Assembly: GCF_024170165.1 (NCBI RefSeq)
Contig: NZ_JALJXP010000010.1
Span: forward strand, 124,001 to 188,000
From: Pseudomonas nitroreducens
Lineage (GTDB): Bacteria > Pseudomonadota > Gammaproteobacteria > Pseudomonadales > Pseudomonadaceae
DNA length: 64,000 nt
Direction: 5' to 3'
Part shown: in pieces, positions 1 through 8,044 of the stretch
How positions within the stretch are numbered: the stretch's first letter is position 1
How the letters are laid out: the number at the start of each line of letters is the position of its first letter
Notes under the pieces: generated by a model
Seen by the model: the letters and a program-made list of their open reading frames with translations, nothing else
What the model was told of the DNA's origin: nothing
Databases searched by the model: none
Translations under genes and position numbers: made by a program

Positions 1-659
1 CGGTAGCGCGATTCCTCGAAGGCAAGGATGTCGACGATGCCTTCCACCAGCTCGCGGCCGTGCAGCTGGTGAACCCACTCCAGTACCAGGTTGAAGGCGC
101 CGGTGGGGCTGCCGGCGGTCAGGCGATTGCGGTCGAGGATGTAGCTCTCGGCAGTGACCACGCTATTACGCGCGACCTCCGCCAGCGAGGCGCGGTTCTC
201 GGGGTGCACCGCGCACTTGTGGCCATCCAGCAGGCCGGCCTTGCCGAGGAACCAGGCGCCGTTCCACAGGCCGGCCAGGGCGATGCCGCGCTCGTCGGCC
301 TGTTGCAGCAGACGGCTCAGGCCGGGCATGTCTTTCAGCGGCGTGCGCAGGCCGCCGCAGACCACCAGCAGGTCCATGTCCAGATACTTGCTCTGCAGCG
401 CCGCCGCAGGGCAGATCACCAGGCCCAGGTCGCTGGTCACCGACTCGCCGTCGAGGCTGAAGGTACGCGTGGCGAAGGCGCCCTCCTGGATCAGGTTGGC
501 GGTGACCAGGGTGTCCAGCGCCTGGGTGAAGGCCGGCAGGGAGAAGTTCTCCAACAGTACGAAGCCGACCTTGCGCTGGCGTTGCGGCTCGGCCTTGCGC
601 TCGCCGACGAAACGCAGGTTCTGCCCCTGCATGGACTCGCTGAACTGTCGTCTTTCCAC
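1..659 (-). CDS. GlxA/AraC-family transcriptional regulator (3' end outside window)
   Basis: The minus-strand frame reads a DJ-1/PfpI-like amidase-type N-terminal domain: KVGFVLLENFSLPAF near residue 28, then CGGLRTPL, GLWNGAWFLGKAGLLDG and AVHPENRASLAE. This is the sensor half of GlxA-type AraC regulators (CdhR/ArgR relatives), whose C-terminal AraC helix-turn-helix would lie beyond base 1. The family is about 320-340 residues, of which roughly 219 are visible. The frame has a stop just upstream, so the start must be the GTG at 659 or the ATG at 632; neither has a perfect ribosome site. Such proteins usually control catabolism of amines or amino acids, but no target is visible here. The alternative minus-strand frame that starts at 672 is a shadow. 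Confidence 0.8.
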   Translation of the reverse strand, partial: MERRQFSESMQGQNLRFVGERKAEPQRQRKVGFVLLENFSLPAFTQALDTLVTANLIQEGAFATRTFSLDGESVTSDLGLVICPAAALQSKYLDMDLLVVCGGLRTPLKDMPGLSRLLQQADERGIALAGLWNGAWFLGKAGLLDGHKCAVHPENRASLAEVARNSVVTAESYILDRNRLTAGSPTGAFNLVLEWVHQLHGRELVEGIVDILAFEESRY

Positions 660-772
660 CGCTGCACACCATTGTGAATTCTTGTTGGCAGGTCCTTCAG
701 CTCAGGTGTTCACCTTGTCGCCCACCCGGCACAAAGCCGGTTCTGCCGCTTGTGGAAAGGATTATACAAACG

Positions 773-802
773 CCCCGCGCTGGGCCATAGCACTGCGCGG
801 GG
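773..802 (-). terminator. Hairpin after the MFS gene
   Basis: An 8-bp GC-only inverted repeat (CCCCGCGC at 773-780 pairing with GCGCGGGG at 795-802) lies 26 bases past the stop of the MFS gene. On the minus strand it is followed by CGTTTGTAT, a short and imperfect T-run, so it is a plausible intrinsic terminator of the TetR-SDR-MFS unit. Confidence 0.4.
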
Positions 803-827
803 GCCGGCGCGCCGCCAGCTCGGCATG

Positions 828-2054
828 TCAGGTGGATGCCTGCACAGTCCGCCGATAGCCCAGCCAGACCAGCAGCGCTGCCAGAACCTGGCTGCAAGCA
901 AAGAGCAGGAACACCGCCCCCGTGCTCCACTGGGCAACCAGCAGGCTCCCGGCGATGGCGGGCGAGAGGATCGCTCCCAGCCGCCCGGTCGCCAGCACCA
1001 GCCCCACGCCACTGGCGCGGATCGCGGCGGGGAAGGATTGCGGCGCGAGGACGAACAGCGCTGCGATAGTCCCGTTGAGGGCCATCCCCGCTAACACGCC
1101 AACGGCAACCGGCAGCGCCGATTCGGCGACCAGCCAGGCCATGAGCGCCATCACCAGCGCGTTGAGCAGCAGCAGCCCGAGCAAAAGAGCCCGTCCCCCG
1201 CTGCGGTTCGCCGACAGTCCCACCAGCAGCGCGCCGAGCATGCCGCCGCAGGACAGCAGCAGCCCGTCGACGGCCCCCTGCTGCTCGGTAAATCCGTTGC
1301 GGACCATCAGCGTCGGCGTCCAGCTCATCACGAAATAGAAGCCCGCCATCGCCAGCAACAACGCCAACGCCAGCGATGCGGTCAACCGCCACTGGTGGGC
1401 AGCGAACAACTGCCCGTAGACCTCGCGGCGCGGCACTCGCGGCGTGCTGGCTGCGAGCCTGATGAACTGCGGCGACTCGCGCAGCCAGAGTACTCCCGCC
1501 AGCGCGCCAGCCAGCGTGACTGCGCCACCGGCCAGGAACACATAGCGCCAGCCGATCCATTCATTGAACTGGTGCGCCAGCAGCCCGCCCAGGCCCGCGC
1601 CCAGGGCGAAGGCGACCGATTGCAAGGCAATGGCCAGGTTCCTCCGGCGTGGGCTGGCCGACTCGTAGGCCAGCACATTGGCGCCCACCAGCACCGCGCC
1701 GATGCCCAGACCGGTAAGTACCCGAAGAAGCAGCAGCTGGTAGTAGTCCTGGCTGCCGAACGACAGCAACATGCTCAGGCCGCTCAACGACAGCGCCGCC
1801 AGCAGCAGTGGCCGGCGGCCGTGCAGGTCAGCCCGGGAGCCGAGCAGCGAACCACCGGCCATACCCAGCAAGCTGGCGCTGAGCAACACGCCAAGCTGGC
1901 CCGCACCCAGCTCCCACTCCGCAGACACGCGGCTGCCGGTAAAGGCCATCGCCATGACGTCCAGCCCATCGATGACGTTGAACAGCATGCACAGCACGAC
2001 CGCGCTCCATCGCGAGCGCGCGCAGGTGTCACTCTCGGTCAGGGCCTTGGACAC
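828..2054 (-). CDS. MFS transporter, aromatic-acid/sugar-porter-like
   Basis: A 408-residue protein with about 12 hydrophobic segments. It carries the MFS loop signature GSRADLHGRRPLLL (motif A, G-x3-D-x2-GRR) near residue 73 and R-G-type motifs in the second half. An acidic residue in the first helix (FNVIDGLDVMAMAF) is typical of the AAHS/metabolite-H+ symporter group. The start is GTG at 2054 with AGGAAG seven bases upstream. It begins 24 bases after the SDR gene, in the same direction, so the two are probably co-transcribed and the permease may import or export the SDR substrate. The substrate cannot be told from sequence. Confidence 0.85.
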   Translation of the reverse strand: MSKALTESDTCARSRWSAVVLCMLFNVIDGLDVMAMAFTGSRVSAEWELGAGQLGVLLSASLLGMAGGSLLGSRADLHGRRPLLLAALSLSGLSMLLSFGSQDYYQLLLLRVLTGLGIGAVLVGANVLAYESASPRRRNLAIALQSVAFALGAGLGGLLAHQFNEWIGWRYVFLAGGAVTLAGALAGVLWLRESPQFIRLAASTPRVPRREVYGQLFAAHQWRLTASLALALLLAMAGFYFVMSWTPTLMVRNGFTEQQGAVDGLLLSCGGMLGALLVGLSANRSGGRALLLGLLLLNALVMALMAWLVAESALPVAVGVLAGMALNGTIAALFVLAPQSFPAAIRASGVGLVLATGRLGAILSPAIAGSLLVAQWSTGAVFLLFACSQVLAALLVWLGYRRTVQAST

Positions 2055-2078
2055 GGCGTCTTCCTGGGGGTTTGCGAA

Positions 2079-2819
2079 TTACAGGGCATAGCCGCCATCC
2101 AGTGTCAGGCTTGCTCCGGTCATGTGGGCCGCTGCCGGGCTGGCGAGGTACGAGACCAACCCGGCGATTTCCACAGGCTGGGCCACTCGCCCCAGCGGGA
2201 CCTGCTGCGCCAGCGCCTGCAGATGGGTTTGCGTCATGTCGGTCGCGGTCGGGCCCGGCTGGATATTGTTGACGGTGATCCGGCGCCCCGCCAGGTCCAG
2301 CGCAAGCCCCTGCACCAGCCGTGCCACAGCGGCCTTGGTCATGGAGTACACGGCGCCCTCCACCGACGTACGGCCGGATGCCGTGTTGCTGCCGATGGTG
2401 ATGACCCGCCCACCGTCTCGCATGCGGGCCACCGCAGCCTGGACCGAGAGGATGACACCGCGGATGTTCACGTCGAGCATCAGGTCGAGGTCCTCGACGC
2501 TGAGCGCGTCGATACGCGCAAGCCGCAGCACGCCGGCGTTGACCACCGCCACGTCGAGTTCACCCAATTGCGCGACTGCCGCCGACACCGCGTCCCGTAT
2601 GGCGCAGGCATCCTTGCTGTCGGCCTGGATGGCCAGCGCACGGCCGCCGCTGGCTTCGATCTCCTCCACCAACGCCTGGGCGCTGTCCGGCCGCGACACA
2701 TAGGTCAGCGCCACGGCGAATCCGTCAGCGGCCAACTGCTTCGCCGCCGCCGCGCCGATGCCCCGGGAGCCGCCAAAAACCATGGCAACCTTGTTGCGCC
2801 CTGCTTCGTTGATCTTCAT
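2079..2819 (-). CDS. SDR family oxidoreductase
   Basis: A classical short-chain dehydrogenase of 246 residues. The Rossmann motif GGSRGIGAAA is at residues 16-25, NAG is near 95, the catalytic Ser is in the segment before VYSMTKAA (YxxxK), and NNIQPGPTATDM follows the lysine. The C-terminus DGGYAL is typical of FabG-like enzymes. The start is ATG at 2819, preceded by AAAGGTGAG. The operator-like palindrome at 2830-2848 sits directly before the ribosome site. It lies between the TetR gene upstream and the MFS gene downstream, so it is likely regulated by that TetR. Cofactor and substrate are not determinable. Confidence 0.88.
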   Translation of the reverse strand: MKINEAGRNKVAMVFGGSRGIGAAAAKQLAADGFAVALTYVSRPDSAQALVEEIEASGGRALAIQADSKDACAIRDAVSAAVAQLGELDVAVVNAGVLRLARIDALSVEDLDLMLDVNIRGVILSVQAAVARMRDGGRVITIGSNTASGRTSVEGAVYSMTKAAVARLVQGLALDLAGRRITVNNIQPGPTATDMTQTHLQALAQQVPLGRVAQPVEIAGLVSYLASPAAAHMTGASLTLDGGYAL

Positions 2820-2829
2820 CGCCTCACCT

Positions 2830-2848
2830 TTATTGACTGATCAGTCCA
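2830..2848 (-). promoter_or_regulatory. Putative TetR operator before the SDR gene
   Basis: Read on the minus strand the site is TGGACTGATCAGTCAATAA, with GACTGATCAGTC (2835-2846) a perfect 12-bp palindrome. It lies 11 bases upstream of the SDR start codon and overlaps the position expected for the core promoter or 5' leader. The same 19-mer with two changes occurs upstream of the TetR gene, which is why it is read as that repressor's operator. Binding is inferred. Confidence 0.6.
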
Positions 2849-2887
2849 GAATTTGACGAAAAAAAACGCGCGAATCGCGTCGACTGT

Positions 2888-3472
2888 TCATTGGCTTTTC
2901 AGACGCTCGACGGCGAACCGCGCCATCGCCTGGAGAGACCCGGCATCCGCGCCACCGCGGGCGCCGAGCTGGATACCCATCATGGTCATCTGGATGAATG
3001 ACGCCGCCTCGGACGGGTCGATCCGCTCGGCCAGTTCGCCCTGTTCCTGCCCTTCGCGGATGCGCGATTGCAAGCCAGCATGAAGCCGGGCGGAACCGCG
3101 CTCCGCGAGCGCCCGGACGTCGGCGTCGGTACCGCCGAACTCGCAGAGCGCACCAACGCCCATGCAGCCCAGGGCACGCAGCTCATCGTCGGATTCGATC
3201 AGCCCGATCAGCAGGTCCGCGATGCCTTCAGCCGGCGATGCCGGGCTGTGCAGGCGGCCCAGGTGCTTGCGCAGCGTGCCGTTCTGATAGACCTCCAGCG
3301 CTTCGAGATACAGCGTGCGCTTGTCGCCAAAGGCGTTATAGAAACTCTGCCGGCCGATACCCATCGCCTGCAGGAGATCCTCGGTCGAGGTGGCGGCAAA
3401 GCCCTTCGCCCAGAACACCCTTGTCGCGTGTTCCAGTGCCAGCTCGCGGTCGAATTCACGTGGTCTGCCCAT
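2888..3472 (-). CDS. TetR/AcrR family transcriptional regulator
   Basis: A 194-residue protein starting MGRPREFDRELALEHATRVFWAKGFAATS, with the helix-turn-helix at about residues 25-46 (TSTEDLLQAMGIGRQSFYNAFGDK). The rest is a helical ligand-binding domain with several cysteines (LGCMGVGALCEFGG). This N-terminus is characteristic of the NemR/YxaF-like branch that often controls neighbouring SDR or reductase genes. It is followed after 68 bases by the SDR gene. The likely operator upstream (3492-3510) suggests autorepression. The inducer is unknown; the Cys residues may hint at electrophile sensing, which is inference only. Confidence 0.9.
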   Translation of the reverse strand: MGRPREFDRELALEHATRVFWAKGFAATSTEDLLQAMGIGRQSFYNAFGDKRTLYLEALEVYQNGTLRKHLGRLHSPASPAEGIADLLIGLIESDDELRALGCMGVGALCEFGGTDADVRALAERGSARLHAGLQSRIREGQEQGELAERIDPSEAASFIQMTMMGIQLGARGGADAGSLQAMARFAVERLKSQ

Positions 3473-3491
3473 GGCGAAAGACTCACCTTAT

Positions 3492-3510
3492 TGGACTGAC
3501 CTGTCAATAA
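3492..3510 (+). promoter_or_regulatory. Putative TetR operator before the TetR gene
   Basis: TGGACTGACCTGTCAATAA is an imperfect inverted repeat 19 bases upstream of the TetR start. It matches the minus-strand site at 2830-2848 at 17 of 19 positions, including the flanking AATAA. Two near-identical palindromes flanking both genes of a repressor/target unit are the usual sign of an autoregulated TetR module. Confidence 0.6.
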
Positions 3511-3552
3511 CCTCAGAGCGCCACTGATCGTAGCGCCCTCCTTCGCCCACCA

Positions 3553-3993
3553 TCAGGCCACAGCCGAATCCTGCGACGCAGCCACACGCTTGCCCAACGG
3601 CGTCCGGCCGAAGCCATCGGCGGCAAGGGTCTGTTGTGCCGGCTCTTGCGCATTCACGCGCATGCCCAGCGGCGTACGGCTGAATCCGTCGGAGGCCAGG
3701 GTCTGCTTTGCCGGCTCTTGCGCATTCACGCGCATGCCCAGCGGCGTACGGCTGAATCCGTCGGAGGCCAGGGTCTGCTGTGCCGGCGCTTCCGAGTTCA
3801 CCCGCATGCCCAGCGGGGTACGGCTGAAACCGTCTTCAGCCAGCTGCGGTGCCACGCCCTTTTCAGCCAGGGGCGTCAACTGGAAGCACGCGGCGCCGTG
3901 GGTGCAGCTGGCTTCGCTGGCGGCATTCGCGTGCACTGCAACACCGGCCAGCGAGAAGGCAACGGCGGTCACGAAGGTCTTCAGGTTTTTCAT
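3553..3993 (-). CDS. Exported small protein made of four 24-residue repeats
   Basis: A 146-residue protein. Residues 1-24 form a Sec signal peptide (MKNLKTFVTAVAFSLAGVAVHANA). A short segment with a possible disulfide pair follows (CTHGAACF). Four tandem 24-residue units then follow, with core DGFSRTPLGMRVN and a linker of the type AQEPAQQTLAS. Units two and three are almost identical at protein level, and the 72-bp DNA period is very regular, which points to recent duplication or gene conversion. The last unit is diverged (DGFGRTPLGKRV). The start has GAGGA nine bases upstream. It stands alone between the TetR gene and an apparently empty stretch. I do not recognise a family; a periplasmic role is inferred from the signal peptide. 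Confidence 0.75.
   Translation of the reverse strand: MKNLKTFVTAVAFSLAGVAVHANAASEASCTHGAACFQLTPLAEKGVAPQLAEDGFSRTPLGMRVNSEAPAQQTLASDGFSRTPLGMRVNAQEPAKQTLASDGFSRTPLGMRVNAQEPAQQTLAADGFGRTPLGKRVAASQDSAVA
3585..3860 (-). repeat. 72-bp tandem coding repeat, about four units
   Basis: The coding sequence of the exported repeat protein is built of 72-bp units. The two central copies differ by only a few bases, and the outer copies are more diverged. It is a coding repeat in frame with the protein period of 24 residues, not a CRISPR-type array. Confidence 0.8.
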
Positions 3994-4539
3994 GGCATCG
4001 ATCCTCAGGGGTCAGGGGGACAGCTCATCGACGCGGGACACAGCGCACTGGAGAACCCTGAGGTGCCTGCCGTGCCGATGAGCTGTTGGAACCCATTAAG
4101 AGCGCCTGGGGTATCTGCAGCGTGTCGGAAACAGCCGTCACCATCTCCGCGCATGTCGCAGAGGCCGGCAGATACAGTGGAATACAGAAGAAGCGAGGCC
4201 CACTGGGTTTTGCCCAACGGGAAGATGCAGAAGCAGAGGCCTGAGAGGTGGTTTGCCGAGGCGTGCCTCACGGGCCACGCCCGTTTCGTACGCCAGCTCG
4301 TGCGCCCTGCGTGTTACCGGGGATGCTCCGCGCAGACGGACTGAGGCATCAGAGGTGGATGATTACCTGAGTTCGGCGCATGTCCGCTATCGGCCAGTAA
4401 CGGATGTTGGCGGACGCCATTAGCGTTGGCCGCCAACATGCGGCGCATCTCCGTATTGCTGTCTCGGCCGATGCAATGTCCAACGGAGCGCGCGACCGTG
4501 TCATCTGGAGGATGGACAAACACCGGGCCAGAGGCGCAA
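3994..4539. other. Stretch with no convincing gene
   Basis: About 546 bases in which no reading frame has a recognisable protein, ribosome site plus codon bias, or RNA signature. The only structure noticed is a 10-bp inverted repeat, CAGCTCATCG at 4021-4030 with CGATGAGCTG at 4076-4085, lying upstream of the repeat-protein gene and possibly forming a long hairpin in its leader. Base composition is less GC-rich than the neighbourhood. Confidence 0.5.
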
Positions 4540-5451
4540 TTACAGATGGAAATCGCCCGCGGCCTCCGGCTGGTAAAGCACTTTCCTGATCCCGATTCGG
4601 CGAGTCCGATCAGAAATTCTCCAGTCGATGGCATCCCCTTCCTGATAGCCCAGGATGGCGGCGCCGATGTCGGAACACACTGAATGCTTCCCGGCGCTGC
4701 TGTCCGCGTCTTCAGGGTAGACCAAGGCCACCTCGATCTCTTCGTCGTCCAGCTGCAGCAAGGTCCGAGAGTTCATGGTGACGACATTGCGCGCCACCTG
4801 CTGAGGTTTGACGACAATGGCTCGCTCAAGCTCATGTTCGAGTTCAACAACGGCCGGGCCTTGCTCGAAGGCGATCAGACTCTCGAGCCTGGCCTTGTCG
4901 ATTTCAGTGATGTAGATCTGCGTGGAGTCGACAATGGCACCTTCGCGCAAGAACTGGAGATAGCGCCCCGCCGTCATGGCAAATGACTTCAATCCCGGCG
5001 TTTCGCTCTCAAGCAGAAAGCCGCTGCGCAGAAAGGCTTTCAGCGAGCGCGCGTTGTCCGGGTGGATCTTGGCGATGAGCTTCTCGGCGCGCATATCGAG
5101 GAAGGCCAACTTCATGCCTTCGCGGATCGTGCGGGCACCAAGGTTTCGCCCCCATCTATCGCTGTCTCCGATGGCCAGGACTATCTCGCAATTGGAGCCG
5201 GTCTTGATGAGGCGGACAAAGCCCACCGGAGTGTCATGCCGGTCATAGGCCATGAAGAATCGGCCGCCCCGATTAAAGAGATGGGTCAGGATCGGCAACT
5301 GAGTCCGATCGATGGCTTGCTCGATGGAGCGGGAGACATGTCGTGAGTCGCTCAGGTAGCAGGTGACGCGCTCATCTTCCAACCAATCCATCAGCTTCAG
5401 CGCGTGTGCCCGAGTAATTTCAGGACACAGCGAAATGAAAGGCTTGTTCAT
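4540..5451 (-). CDS. GNAT acetyltransferase fused to Rnk/GreA-C-like domain
   Basis: A 303-residue two-domain protein. Residues 1-165 form a GNAT acetyltransferase (RimJ/RimL-like): the strand GRFFMAYDRHDTPVGFVRLI, then acetyl-CoA loop RWGRNLGARTIREGMKLAF and NARSLKAFLRSGF. Residues about 175-303 match Rnk, the regulator of nucleoside diphosphate kinase with a GreA/GreB C-terminal FKBP-like fold: VVTMNSRTLLQLDDEE, LVYPEDAD, GAAILGYQEGD, ending YQPEAAGDFHL. I chose the ATG at 5451, 17 codons inside the longest frame, because GGGGTGAAG directly precedes it. Rnk-like proteins bind RNA polymerase; what the acetyltransferase adds is unknown. It appears to be a single-gene unit. Confidence 0.85.
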   Translation of the reverse strand: MNKPFISLCPEITRAHALKLMDWLEDERVTCYLSDSRHVSRSIEQAIDRTQLPILTHLFNRGGRFFMAYDRHDTPVGFVRLIKTGSNCEIVLAIGDSDRWGRNLGARTIREGMKLAFLDMRAEKLIAKIHPDNARSLKAFLRSGFLLESETPGLKSFAMTAGRYLQFLREGAIVDSTQIYITEIDKARLESLIAFEQGPAVVELEHELERAIVVKPQQVARNVVTMNSRTLLQLDDEEIEVALVYPEDADSSAGKHSVCSDIGAAILGYQEGDAIDWRISDRTRRIGIRKVLYQPEAAGDFHL

Positions 5452-5609
5452 CTTCACCCCACTTATCTGTAAAGGATGAAAGCCCTTCATGGCTGTGGCC
5501 ATGACGGTTCTTTCGGCAACCGGCTATCTTAAGACATATCGGCAGCAATACCGACCAGCCAGCACATGCTTCCTGTAGAAGCGCGTACAAACCTGGGGCA
5601 GATCAGGTT

Positions 5610-5975
5610 CTATCCTGGGTCATTCCACTCTTGCACTTCCTGGCCCGCCAGGCAGGACCTGACCAGGTCGTCGAGCAGGTCCATCAACTCGGGGTCCATG
5701 AACGGGTAGTCGTCGGGGATATCCAGAGCGTGAATTCGCTGGTACTCAAGCAAACGCGCGTACTTCGCCTTCAGGCGGTGCAGGTGCTTGCGCTCCATGA
5801 CAAAAATCACATCTGCCCAACGGATATCCGCTGGGCAGATGGTTACGAGGTGGCGGTAGGGTAGGCGAGAACCTTGACCGGGGCTGGATTGCCAAGGCCT
5901 GTTCCGCGCGGGGTGCGGAACAGCCACCTGGCCGTCTTGCCGCTGCCAACGCGCGCCGCTGGCCGCCCCTCGCAA
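5610..5975 (-). pseudogene. Low-molecular-weight protein-tyrosine-phosphatase-like gene, 5' part decayed
   Basis: The last 79 codons (from about 5846 down) match the small LMW-PTP-like family: PADIRWADVIFVMERKHLHRLKAKY, then ALDIPDDYPFMDPELMDLL, which contains the general-acid DPEL loop region. The N-terminal half, where family members carry the catalytic C-x5-R-S/T loop, is not recognisable. A stretch RNRPWQSSP hints at the old loop but has no cysteine and is at the wrong distance. No start codon with a ribosome site precedes the conserved part. A catalytically dead remnant is therefore more likely than a functional gene. A 30-bp near-perfect palindrome (5811-5840) lies at the border of the conserved part. 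Confidence 0.55.
5811..5840. repeat. 30-bp near-perfect palindrome
   Basis: The two 15-base arms are complementary except at one position, centred on CGGATATCCG. It lies exactly at the junction between the conserved 3' half and the unrecognisable 5' part of the phosphatase-like gene. Confidence 0.75.
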
Positions 5976-6072
5976 AGCTCAGCGATCCGGGGCCCCTTCC
6001 ATTGTGTCCATGCGACGACTAGCCTCGGCCTCCGATCGGCGATTGCCCGCCGTTATTTATCCAGGAAATCCG

Positions 6073-6909
6073 ATGCCGCTTTCTTTGCAGTTCGAACAGG
6101 TCGATGTGTTTGCCGAGCACCCTTACGAAGGTAATGCGCTGGCAGTGGTCGTGGATGCCGATGAGCTGACCACCGAACAGATGCAGGCGTTTGCGCGGTG
6201 GACGCAGCTCAGCGAGACCACTTTTCTGTTGAAGCCTCAGGCACCGGGAGCACACTACCGCGTGCGTATCTTTACGCCGTTGCGAGAGCTGCCCTTTGCC
6301 GGCCACCCGACCCTGGGCAGTTGCAAGGTCTGGCTGGATCAGCAGGACAACCTCGAGCTTGCCGAGATTGTCCAGGAGTGCCCGACGGGCCTGATCCGCA
6401 TACGCAGGCAAGGCCGGCAACTGGCGTTCTCCGCTCCGCCACTCAAGCGCAGCGGACCGCTGGATGCGGCGAAGCTGAAACTGATTGAACAGGGGCTCGG
6501 CCTCGCCACCGGGCAGGTCCGCGCCAGCCAATGGGTCGACAACGGCCCGGGGTGGGCCGGTGTGCTGCTGGCCAGTCGCAATGAAGTGCTGGCCATCAGG
6601 CCCGACTACGCCGCACTGCAAGGGCTGAATGTCGGCGTCATCGCTCCGTGGACGGGCCCGGACGCTGAAGCCGATGCGGAGGTCAGGGCTTTCATGGGCG
6701 AGGAATGCAACGAGGACCCCGTCACGGGCAGTCTCAATGCGGGCCTGGCCCAGTGGCTGATTGGCAAGGGCATCGTGGGCGAACGCTATACGGCCAGCCA
6801 GGGTACGGTGATCGGGCGCCGCGGACGAGTACAGATCGAAAGCATCGACGGGATAATCTGGGTAGGCGGAGAGGTGCAGCACTGCGTTTCCGGCAGGGCC
6901 GTCTTCTGA
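6073..6909 (+). CDS. PhzF family isomerase/epimerase
   Basis: A 278-residue protein of the PhzF/diaminopimelate-epimerase fold, within the usual 260-300 length. N-terminal FEQVDVFAEHPYEGNALAVV and the LSETTF motif carry the family catalytic Glu (residue 48). ELPFAGHPTLG gives the GHPT loop, and NEDPVTGSLNAG near residue 215 is the C-terminal counterpart of GDPVTGSA. The start at 6073 follows AGGAAA; an upstream in-frame ATG lacks such a site. No phenazine genes surround it, so this is one of the many stand-alone PhzF paralogues of unknown substrate and should not be read as phenazine biosynthesis. Confidence 0.9.
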   Translation: MPLSLQFEQVDVFAEHPYEGNALAVVVDADELTTEQMQAFARWTQLSETTFLLKPQAPGAHYRVRIFTPLRELPFAGHPTLGSCKVWLDQQDNLELAEIVQECPTGLIRIRRQGRQLAFSAPPLKRSGPLDAAKLKLIEQGLGLATGQVRASQWVDNGPGWAGVLLASRNEVLAIRPDYAALQGLNVGVIAPWTGPDAEADAEVRAFMGEECNEDPVTGSLNAGLAQWLIGKGIVGERYTASQGTVIGRRGRVQIESIDGIIWVGGEVQHCVSGRAVF

Positions 6910-7092
6910 TGGACAATGGGCACAACTGACAGATCAGTTCCCCGTCCACTGAATGTCCTTTCCAGGGTCGAAGCAGTGCGTTAGCGGGAAGGAATCCCCC
7001 ACGCAGAGATGGCAACACAGGCGGCGAAAACAGCGGCCCGTGCTGGACTCGCAAAGCGGACTACGCTCCTCCAGTCGACCTCTGGAGAGTTC

Positions 7093-8004
7093 ATGATGAT
7101 CCGCTCCCTGCTGACTGCATCCCTGCTGGTGATCCTGAGCATTCCGGCGCATGCCGGCGTAATGGCTTTCCCCTCCTCCTTTCGTACCCAGGACGTTGCC
7201 GTAGACGGCGCGACCATCCACGTACGCGTCGGCGGCAAGGGGCCGGCGGTGGTGCTTCTGCACGGCTTCGGCGATACCGGCGACATGTGGGCGCCCCTGG
7301 CTGCAGACCTGGCCAGGGACCACACCGTCGTGGTGCCGGACCTGCGCGGCATGGGCCTGTCCTCCATCCCCGCCGCCGGCTACGACAAGAAGACCCAGGC
7401 CGGCGATGTTCGCGCCGTGCTGGCCTCCCTGGGCATCGAGCACTCGGTGGTGGTCGGCCATGACATCGGCACCATGGTCGCCTACGCCTACGCCGCCCGA
7501 TATCCGCAGCAGACCGAACGCCTGGTGGTGATGGATGCTCCGGTGCCCGGCATCGCGCCGTGGAATGACATCGTTCGCTCGCCCATGCTCTGGCACTTCG
7601 ACTTCGGCGGCGCGGACATGGAGCGCCTGGTAGCCGGGCGCGAGCGCATCTACCTGGACCGCTTCTGGAACGAGTTCGCCGGCGACCCGCACAAGGTCGA
7701 CGAAGCCACCCGGCAGCATTACGCCAAGCTCTACGCCCGCCCCGGCGCGATGCATGCGGCCTTCTCGCAGTTCCGCAGCATTCGCCAGGATGCCGTGGAC
7801 AACGAGGCGTCGAACAAGACAAAGCTGACGATGCCGGTGCTCGCTGTCGGCGGTGAAAAGTCCTTCGGCGCCAACGAGGCCATCGTCATGCGCAATGCTG
7901 CCGACGACGTCACCGAAGTGGTGGTGCCAGGTGCCGGGCACTGGCTGATGGAAGAGGCGCCGACGCCGACGATCCAGGCGATTCGACAGTTCATCTCCCC
8001 CTGA
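7093..8004 (+). CDS. Exported alpha/beta hydrolase, epoxide-hydrolase-like
   Basis: A 303-residue protein with a Sec signal peptide (cleavage likely after AHA at residue 21). The fold markers are VVLLHGFGDTGDMW (oxyanion HG at 57-58), DLRGMGLSS, and the nucleophile elbow VVGHDIGTMVAYAYA, where Asp124 rather than Ser indicates the epoxide hydrolase/haloacetate dehalogenase branch. The closing His is in PGAGHWLMEEAP. The start at 7093 follows TGGAGAG; the longer frame lacks a ribosome site. It is monocistronic and followed by a REP element. The periplasmic location is inferred from the signal peptide. Confidence 0.88.
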   Translation: MMIRSLLTASLLVILSIPAHAGVMAFPSSFRTQDVAVDGATIHVRVGGKGPAVVLLHGFGDTGDMWAPLAADLARDHTVVVPDLRGMGLSSIPAAGYDKKTQAGDVRAVLASLGIEHSVVVGHDIGTMVAYAYAARYPQQTERLVVMDAPVPGIAPWNDIVRSPMLWHFDFGGADMERLVAGRERIYLDRFWNEFAGDPHKVDEATRQHYAKLYARPGAMHAAFSQFRSIRQDAVDNEASNKTKLTMPVLAVGGEKSFGANEAIVMRNAADDVTEVVVPGAGHWLMEEAPTPTIQAIRQFISP

Positions 8005-8016
8005 CTGGCCTCCCCC

Positions 8017-8044
8017 CTATAGGAGCGGGCCATGCCCGCGAAGA
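8017..8044. repeat. REP-type palindrome
   Basis: TATAGGAGCGGGCCATGCCCGCG contains the stem GCGGGC/GCCCGC with a CAT loop, preceded by the typical TAGGAG head of Pseudomonas REP sequences. It lies 13 bases after the hydrolase stop. Confidence 0.7.

Noticed and set aside
3585-3860. CRISPR-like or satellite repeat
   Set aside because: The period is 72 bp and in frame, and encodes 24-residue protein units; there are no unique spacers.
4005-4634. Small minus-strand ORFs at 4005-4271 and 4314-4634
   Set aside because: No ribosome site, no domain and no codon pattern like neighbours; treated as chance frames.
6073-6909. Phenazine biosynthesis locus
   Set aside because: Only a PhzF-like paralogue is present, without phzA-E or phzG; many such paralogues are unrelated to phenazines.
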